DNA from: an uncultured Campylobacter sp.
GTDB taxonomy: Bacteria > Campylobacterota > Campylobacteria > Campylobacterales > Campylobacteraceae
Length of the DNA: 11,407 bases
Reading direction: 5' to 3'
Assembly (NCBI RefSeq): GCF_938031315.1
Contig: NZ_CALHHT010000045.1
Location: 1 to 11,407, forward strand
The notes beneath the pieces are model-generated. The model worked only from the letters and a program-made list of their open reading frames with translations, was not told the DNA's origin and did no database searches. Of this stretch, positions 7,363 to 11,407 are shown in pieces (position 1 is the first letter of the stretch; the number at the start of each line of letters is the position of its first letter). The translations under genes were made by a program, and so were the position numbers.

Positions 7363-7719
7363 ATGGTTAGAAAATTTTTACTTAGCATGGCTTTATGTGC
7401 GGCTGCATTCGCCGCGGGCGGGTTCGCCCCAAGCGGCGCGACGGCACAAACTCAACCGTCAAGCGTCAAAGAAGCGCTTAAATTAAGAGATGATTCTTTT
7501 GTCACGATCGACGGCAGGATAAAATCTCAACTCAGACACGAGCATTATAGATTTGTGGATCAAAACGGCGATAGCATCGAGGTCGAGATCGACGATGACG
7601 TTTGGCGCGGCGTGAGCGTGGATGAAAATACGCTCGTGCGAATTAGCGGCGAGATCGACAAAGATTTTACCAAAACGACGATAGACGTGAAAAATATCAA
7701 AATTTTAAATTCTAAATAA
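7363..7719 (+). CDS. Secreted YgiW/YdeI-family OB-fold stress protein (BOF)
   Basis: A 118-residue exported protein. Residues 1 to about 28 form a Sec signal peptide (MVRKF, a hydrophobic alanine-rich core, likely cleavage after ATA before QTQP), leaving a periplasmic domain of about 90 residues. That domain follows the BOF pattern closely: DDSFVTIDGRI (43-53), HYRFVDQNGDSIEVEID (61-77), DDVWRG (78-83) and ISGEIDKDFTKTTIDVKNI (94-112). Family members such as E. coli and Salmonella YgiW (VisP) are linked to stress tolerance and envelope or LPS interactions; no enzymatic role is established. A good Shine-Dalgarno (AAGGA, 7353-7357) supports the ATG. It lies nine bases before ppa and probably shares its message. 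It appears inserted between adk and ppa relative to C. jejuni as I recall it. Confidence 0.88.
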   Translation: MVRKFLLSMALCAAAFAAGGFAPSGATAQTQPSSVKEALKLRDDSFVTIDGRIKSQLRHEHYRFVDQNGDSIEVEIDDDVWRGVSVDENTLVRISGEIDKDFTKTTIDVKNIKILNSK

Positions 7720-7728
7720 AGGAAAACT

Positions 7729-8247
7729 ATGGATCTTTCAAAGATAAAAGTGGGCTCAAACCCCGATAAAATCAACGCAGTAATCGAGATCCCTTACGGC
7801 TCGAATATCAAATACGAGATCGACAAAGCAAGCGGTGCGCTTTGCGTCGATCGCGTGCTATACGGCGCGATGTTTTATCCCGCAAACTACGGCTTCGTGC
7901 CCAATACCTTGGCTGACGACGGCGATCCTGCGGATGTTTTGGTGCTAAACGAATACCCGCTTGCCGCAGGCAGCGTGATCCCGTGCCGCCTAATCGGCGT
8001 TTTGATGATGGAGGACGAAAGCGGAATGGACGAGAAGCTGCTTGCCGTGCCGGTTAGCAAGATCGATCCGCGATATGAGGGCATTAAAGGGGTCTCCGAT
8101 CTGCCTAAAGCGACGCTGGATAAGATCAAAAATTTCTTCGAAACCTACAAGCTTTTAGAGCCGAATAAATGGGTCAAAGTAAAGGATTTTGCAAGCGCCG
8201 CGGAAGCCGAGAAAATCCTAGATAAAGCGATTAAGGCTTATAAATAA
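7729..8247 (+). CDS. ppa: Inorganic pyrophosphatase, family I
   Basis: A soluble Mg-dependent pyrophosphatase that hydrolyses PPi to two phosphates, driving reactions such as aminoacylation and nucleic acid synthesis. The 172-residue length fits bacterial hexameric family I enzymes. Visible active-site elements are IEIPYGSNIKYEID (19-32, with Glu20, Lys28 and Glu30), Arg42 in VDR, YPANYGF (50-56), the signature DDGDPADVLVL (63-73) with metal-binding Asp64, Asp66 and Asp69, and MEDESGMDEK further on with additional acidic ligands. AAAGGA lies just before the ATG, nine bases after the preceding stop. A large inverted repeat 22 bases after the stop probably ends the transcript. Confidence 0.97.
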   Translation: MDLSKIKVGSNPDKINAVIEIPYGSNIKYEIDKASGALCVDRVLYGAMFYPANYGFVPNTLADDGDPADVLVLNEYPLAAGSVIPCRLIGVLMMEDESGMDEKLLAVPVSKIDPRYEGIKGVSDLPKATLDKIKNFFETYKLLEPNKWVKVKDFASAAEAEKILDKAIKAYK

Positions 8248-8269
8248 TCCTTTCTTGCGTATACGGCGC

Positions 8270-8325
8270 TAAAATTTAATCAAAATTTGACCGACCCGCT
8301 CGGTCAAATTTATCGTTAAATTTTA
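8270..8325 (+). terminator. Long nested inverted repeat after ppa, probable terminator
   Basis: A perfect 12-base stem AAATTTGACCGA (8283-8294) pairs with TCGGTCAAATTT (8300-8311) around the loop CCCGC. It is flanked by an outer perfect pair TAAAATTTAA (8270-8279) and TTAAATTTTA (8316-8325). A GC-rich core with AAA/TTT flanks can act as a terminator in both directions. There is no long uninterrupted T tract after the stem, so a protein-binding dyad is a less likely alternative. Confidence 0.65.
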
Positions 8326-8812
8326 ATTCTACAAATTTTCAAAATCTTATAATATTTTAAATTCCGCGCAAATTTTACCTGAAGCCTGCGCTTGGTTTTT
8401 ATCACTCGTTTTTCGGCGGCTAAGTAGTCTGGATTATTTAAATAAAATTTTTTAAAACTACATTGCGCAAAATGGCGCGACGGGGATCGGAGCCCTATAC
8501 GTTAACAACGGAGAAATTCCGCGAGCTAAAGGCTTCATATAGACCGCAGTTAAAATTAAAAATTCGCTATCTTGATTTTGAAAGAGATCGCGGGCGTCAT
8601 TGCAAAATTACGAAGCTGATGTCATTACAGACAGGAGCCTTTGGTCTGCCACGCTACGTAAAATTTGAAATTTACACGCTACATAAAATTCGGAAATCTA
8701 AATGATGCCAAATGATTTACTATCGCCATCTTTTTAAATTTAGTAATAAATCTATAAATTTTGATTCCAAAGGCTTTTGTTTTAATAAGACGTCAAACAC
8801 TTGATTAAATTT
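8326..8812. other. Gene-free spacer between the core block and the receptor gene
   Basis: No convincing gene is seen in 487 bases. A reading frame beginning with TTG at 8463 (80 codons, plus strand) has no Shine-Dalgarno, a basic unstructured composition and no recognisable family, so I do not call it. A TATAAT at 8348-8353 is isolated in AT-rich sequence. A short imperfect tandem repeat lies at 8650-8700. Composition in 8461-8650 is richer in GC than the flanks, which could reflect a decayed gene, but no homologous frame can be traced. Confidence 0.6.
8650..8700. repeat. Imperfect two-copy tandem repeat, 25/26 bases
   Basis: Unit 1 (8650-8674) and unit 2 (8675-8700) both begin CACGCTAC, continue G/A then TAAAATT, and end in AAATTTA or AAATCTA. 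They differ at about three positions, with one extra base in unit 2. It lies in the non-coding spacer about 110 bases beyond the receptor stop codon. Two copies only, of unknown function. Confidence 0.6.
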
Positions 8813-10774
8813 TTAAAACTGAAACTCCCATGTGAGTTTATAGTTCCTACCCGGCGAGTAAAAGCGGTTGATGCCAAGCCCTGTTTCTTGATCTATCAGA
8901 TTGCTAGTTCCAAAAGGCCTTATTGACCTGGCGCTTTCCCAAGTGATATATTTGCGATCGGTTATATTATATGCGCCTGCACGAAGAGTTAGATATTTGA
9001 TCGGCTTTACATATGTTACGAAGTCTATCGTGGTATATCCGCCGCTTCTCCATTCCACTTCGCTATTGCTTACAGGTTTGCCGTTTACGATTTTGCCGCT
9101 TCGCGCTTGCTCATACCAATACATATTATAGGTGTCGTCTCCTTTTTTTGCAGCTACCGCAGTTACAAATAGATCTGCGCCGAATTTATCGCCTGGGCTT
9201 TGGTAGCTTACACTATAAACCGCCGTTCTAGGCTGGATCGCATTCATCGGAGTATCTATTTTGCCATTACCTATGTCCATTCTACCCTTTTGGATACTTA
9301 GCTTATATCCAATGCTAAAACCCTGCAATGGCTGCCAAATTTGATCCAAAGCCAGTCTCGAATCTATCTCTATTCCTCTTACTCTTGCTTTTGGACGATT
9401 TACGTTTTGATACACAGAGGCAGGCATTGTACTTCCACCGTTTCCATAAGGAAGCTGGAATTCCCCCTTATATTGTAAATCTATAAAATTCCTATAATCC
9501 GTTTGGAATAAATTCAATGTAACGAAGCTTGGAGAATTATGAAGCGTAAACGCCACTTCTTTGGTTTTTGCGGTTTCCTTTTTCAGATCCAAATTTGGAT
9601 ATATCGAAAAATCCGGATGCTGGAAAGTGAAGTAAATTTCGTCCGAAGTAGGCGCCCTAAATCCGTTTGCATATTTAAGCTGAAGCCTGAAAAAATCAAG
9701 TGGATCGATGCTTGTAGATAAAGAATATGAATTTGCCGAATATTTTCTCTTCTGAGAAGCTAAATATACGGCGTTGGCTTCTGCATTTGCATTCTTATGC
9801 GCCTTTATCTCATCACTAGACGGCGTACCGGGAAGTGGAGTATAAGGAACAAACATTCCGATAAATAGATCAGTTGGAATTTTTGGCGTAACGCCTGGGG
9901 TATATGATGGATTGTGTTTAACCTTATCATACCTATAATTAAGATCAAAGGCTAAAACATCGTTTATACGAAAGTCATCTCCCACATAAAGCGCTCCGGT
10001 TTTGGTCTCAACCGGAATAAGGAAGCTAAAAGGATCATCTTCGTGACCGCAAAGATTACCGAATTCGTCCGTTCCATTATATGGTAAACATTTATTAGGA
10101 TAATATGTTCCGCTATAATATTTTGGATCTGTGTTGCTTCTACCGAAAAAATATTTTGCCCACCATTGCTTATTTCCCTCGAATGGATAATAACCAGCCT
10201 TATTTATCATTTTTTTATCACTTTTGCTATAAAGACCACCGTAGTTTAAAGTATGTTCAGTACTTTTTATATTAAAATCTTTGGTTAGATCGAGATTAAA
10301 TTGCTTTGTGTCAGTTATTAGATCCCTATCTTTCCAATTGTTTTCTATATAGCCAGGTTCAGATGGTAGATATAAACCTTGAGAACTAGTAGCTGGTTGA
10401 AAAGTAGCGAATTTTCCTTTGCCATCAGGCATATCTATGGGGGTTAATTGGAAAGTTTTATATGTGTATGTATCTGGATCAAAAAGAGTTAATCCTTTAG
10501 AACAATCATATTCATTACAATTCACAAGCGTCTCTGTAAGAGTACCGTATGGACTATTTCTTGGACGCAAATAATAAGTTGTAAATTTTTCTATTTCATT
10601 CCCTCTACTATCGGCAATATAATCTTCAGTAAAAAATCTTTTTATCTCTTTTTCAATTTCTGAATTATTTGTCTTCAGTTCTTTCTGAGTTAAGTTATTT
10701 CCTGTAACTTTATAATTTGCTCCAAAAATTTGTAGTGACATTACAGTTAAAAATAATATTACAATTTTTTTCAT
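8813..10774 (-). CDS. TonB-dependent haem/haemoglobin-type outer-membrane receptor lacking a complete plug
   Basis: A 653-residue outer-membrane protein. Residues 1-19 are a signal peptide. A start-of-plug-like stretch VTGNNLTQKELK (23-34) follows, but the sequence then passes quickly into barrel-like material, leaving at most about 50 residues where a plug of about 120-150 belongs. The rest looks intact: DRDLITDTKQFNLDLTKDF (149-167), EHTLNYGGLYS (173-183), GFRAPTSDEIYFTF (371-384), RPKARVRGIEID (460-471), AYNITDRKYITWESAR (601-616) and FYSPGRNYKLTWEFQF with terminal Phe. These resemble HmbR/HpuB/TbpA-type receptors for haem or haemoproteins; the ligand is inferred. Cysteine pairs 86/91 and 229/242 could form loop disulfides. 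The Shine-Dalgarno AAAGG is good. The first 150 bases or so are far AT-richer than the 3' end, suggesting a mosaic gene. It may be non-functional in transport. Confidence 0.85.
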   Translation of the reverse strand: MKKIVILFLTVMSLQIFGANYKVTGNNLTQKELKTNNSEIEKEIKRFFTEDYIADSRGNEIEKFTTYYLRPRNSPYGTLTETLVNCNEYDCSKGLTLFDPDTYTYKTFQLTPIDMPDGKGKFATFQPATSSQGLYLPSEPGYIENNWKDRDLITDTKQFNLDLTKDFNIKSTEHTLNYGGLYSKSDKKMINKAGYYPFEGNKQWWAKYFFGRSNTDPKYYSGTYYPNKCLPYNGTDEFGNLCGHEDDPFSFLIPVETKTGALYVGDDFRINDVLAFDLNYRYDKVKHNPSYTPGVTPKIPTDLFIGMFVPYTPLPGTPSSDEIKAHKNANAEANAVYLASQKRKYSANSYSLSTSIDPLDFFRLQLKYANGFRAPTSDEIYFTFQHPDFSIYPNLDLKKETAKTKEVAFTLHNSPSFVTLNLFQTDYRNFIDLQYKGEFQLPYGNGGSTMPASVYQNVNRPKARVRGIEIDSRLALDQIWQPLQGFSIGYKLSIQKGRMDIGNGKIDTPMNAIQPRTAVYSVSYQSPGDKFGADLFVTAVAAKKGDDTYNMYWYEQARSGKIVNGKPVSNSEVEWRSGGYTTIDFVTYVKPIKYLTLRAGAYNITDRKYITWESARSIRPFGTSNLIDQETGLGINRFYSPGRNYKLTWEFQF

Positions 10775-10835
10775 TCTAATTTTTCCTTTCTGTTATATAT
10801 TAAATTTTAAAAGATAGCTTTTATATATTATTGTA

Positions 10836-11407
10836 CTAACCTTTTTTATTTAATTTCGTTTTTGAAAATACAAAAGTTAAAATAAATGCTAATCCAAAAG
10901 CTGCAATTGATGCAATCCAAAATGCAATTACTCCTTCTTTTATTGATAAAAATGCCAATGCAAGACCTCCAACTCCTATTCCGGCAGCCATAACATCAAA
11001 TGCTACAGATATTAATGCTCCTACTGCTGAACCAACTAATGCCGCATAAAATGGATACATAAATTTTAAGTTAGCACCAAACATCGCAGGTTCTGTTATT
11101 CCAAAGCAGGCAGATACTGTTGCCGATAATGAAACTGATTCCTGCTTTTTATCTTTCTTATAAAGAAAATATGTTGCAAATACTGCACCCGACTGTGCTA
11201 TATTAGATAAAGCAATTAATGGCCATATAAATGTTCCGCCTCCTGTAGCAGATAATTGTAAATCCACTGCTATAAATGTATGATGCAGACCAGTTATTAC
11301 CAATGGGGCATAAGTTGTTCCAAATATTAAAGCTCCTAAATATTTTAATCCAGGTGTTTTAAATAAAAATTGGAAAGCTCCAGTCAAATATTCTCCTAAA
11401 GTTCTTG
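10836..11407 (-). CDS. PTS EIIC sugar permease (glucose/sucrose/trehalose family), N-terminal part beyond window
   Basis: The last 189 residues of an integral-membrane PTS permease; the frame stays open to the right edge (RTLGEYLTGAFQ), so the 5' part and any EIIB domain are outside. The conserved EIIC elements are LVITGLHHTF (about 35-44) and ACFGITEPAMFGANLKFMYPF (about 99-119), the sugar-binding GITEP loop of the Glc/sucrose/trehalose permeases. Several hydrophobic spans follow, and the protein ends in a basic KTKLNKKG tail. It would import and, with EIIB, phosphorylate a sugar; sucrose or trehalose is likeliest by resemblance, but the sugar is not determinable here. Codons are strongly AT-ending, unlike aspS or adk. 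Campylobacter are mostly asaccharolytic and generally lack sugar PTS, so transfer or assembly chimerism is likely. The receptor gene begins 61 bases after its stop on the same strand. Confidence 0.85.
   Translation of the reverse strand, partial: RTLGEYLTGAFQFLFKTPGLKYLGALIFGTTYAPLVITGLHHTFIAVDLQLSATGGGTFIWPLIALSNIAQSGAVFATYFLYKKDKKQESVSLSATVSACFGITEPAMFGANLKFMYPFYAALVGSAVGALISVAFDVMAAGIGVGGLALAFLSIKEGVIAFWIASIAAFGLAFILTFVFSKTKLNKKG

Noticed and set aside
8463..8705. 80-codon plus-strand frame starting at TTG in the spacer
   Set aside because: No Shine-Dalgarno, no recognisable domain, composition unlike the core genes, and its 3' part is made of the imperfect tandem repeat. Most likely chance or decayed sequence.
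9539..9721. 60-codon plus-strand frame within the receptor gene
   Set aside because: Antisense to the conserved FRAPTSDEI part of the barrel; no start signal and no family.
10809..10822. AAAAG-ATAG-CTTTT hairpin between the PTS gene and the receptor as a terminator
   Set aside because: A five-base stem made almost only of A-T pairs, followed by four T; too weak in such AT-rich sequence.
10775..10835. Possible Fur box upstream of the receptor
   Set aside because: An iron-regulated operator would be expected for such a receptor, but I see only generic AT-rich sequence and no convincing GATAATGATTATC-like repeat.

Overview
The window reads as chromosomal DNA from a Campylobacter species (Campylobacterota). 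The main evidence is gene content and order. From left to right it carries rlpA, mltD-like, tatD, recN and nadK on the minus strand, then aspS, adk, an OB-fold gene and ppa on the plus strand. As I remember it, this is the C. jejuni block Cj0646 to Cj0638, with one gene lost and one gained. The core is GC-rich for the genus (many GC-ending codons, roughly half G+C by eye), which points to a higher-GC oral species such as the C. gracilis / C. rectus / C. showae group. That species-level guess is inference.

Left arm (1-4662, minus strand). NAD kinase and RecN form one unit, with overlapping ends. After a 125-base gap with a plausible promoter come TatD, a periplasmic lytic transglycosylase with a LysM-like tail, and the start of the lipoprotein RlpA, which runs off the left edge. 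The last three are tightly packed: tatD and mltD share ATGA, and 13 bases separate mltD from rlpA. MltD and RlpA are both peptidoglycan-cleaving enzymes.

Middle (4663-8247, plus strand). A 96-base divergent promoter region separates nadK from aspS. AspRS starts at a TTG codon with a strong Shine-Dalgarno and carries residues expected of a non-discriminating enzyme. Adenylate kinase overlaps it by ATGA. A 271-base gap rich in TTAAATTTAA-type palindromes and hairpins follows. Then come a secreted YgiW/YdeI-type OB-fold protein and, 9 bases later, inorganic pyrophosphatase. A long nested inverted repeat closes this unit.

Right arm (8248-11407). A 565-base stretch without a convincing gene separates the core block from an AT-rich region on the minus strand. 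The first gene there encodes a TonB-dependent receptor of the haem/haemoglobin/transferrin class. It has a signal peptide and an intact barrel C-terminus but no recognisable complete plug domain. Upstream of it is the 3' part of a sugar PTS EIIC permease (glucose/sucrose/trehalose family), cut by the right edge. A sugar PTS is out of character for mostly asaccharolytic Campylobacter, and its composition resembles low-GC Fusobacteria or Firmicutes. This arm is therefore either horizontally acquired or an assembly chimera. I see no CRISPR array, tRNA, rRNA or transposase.
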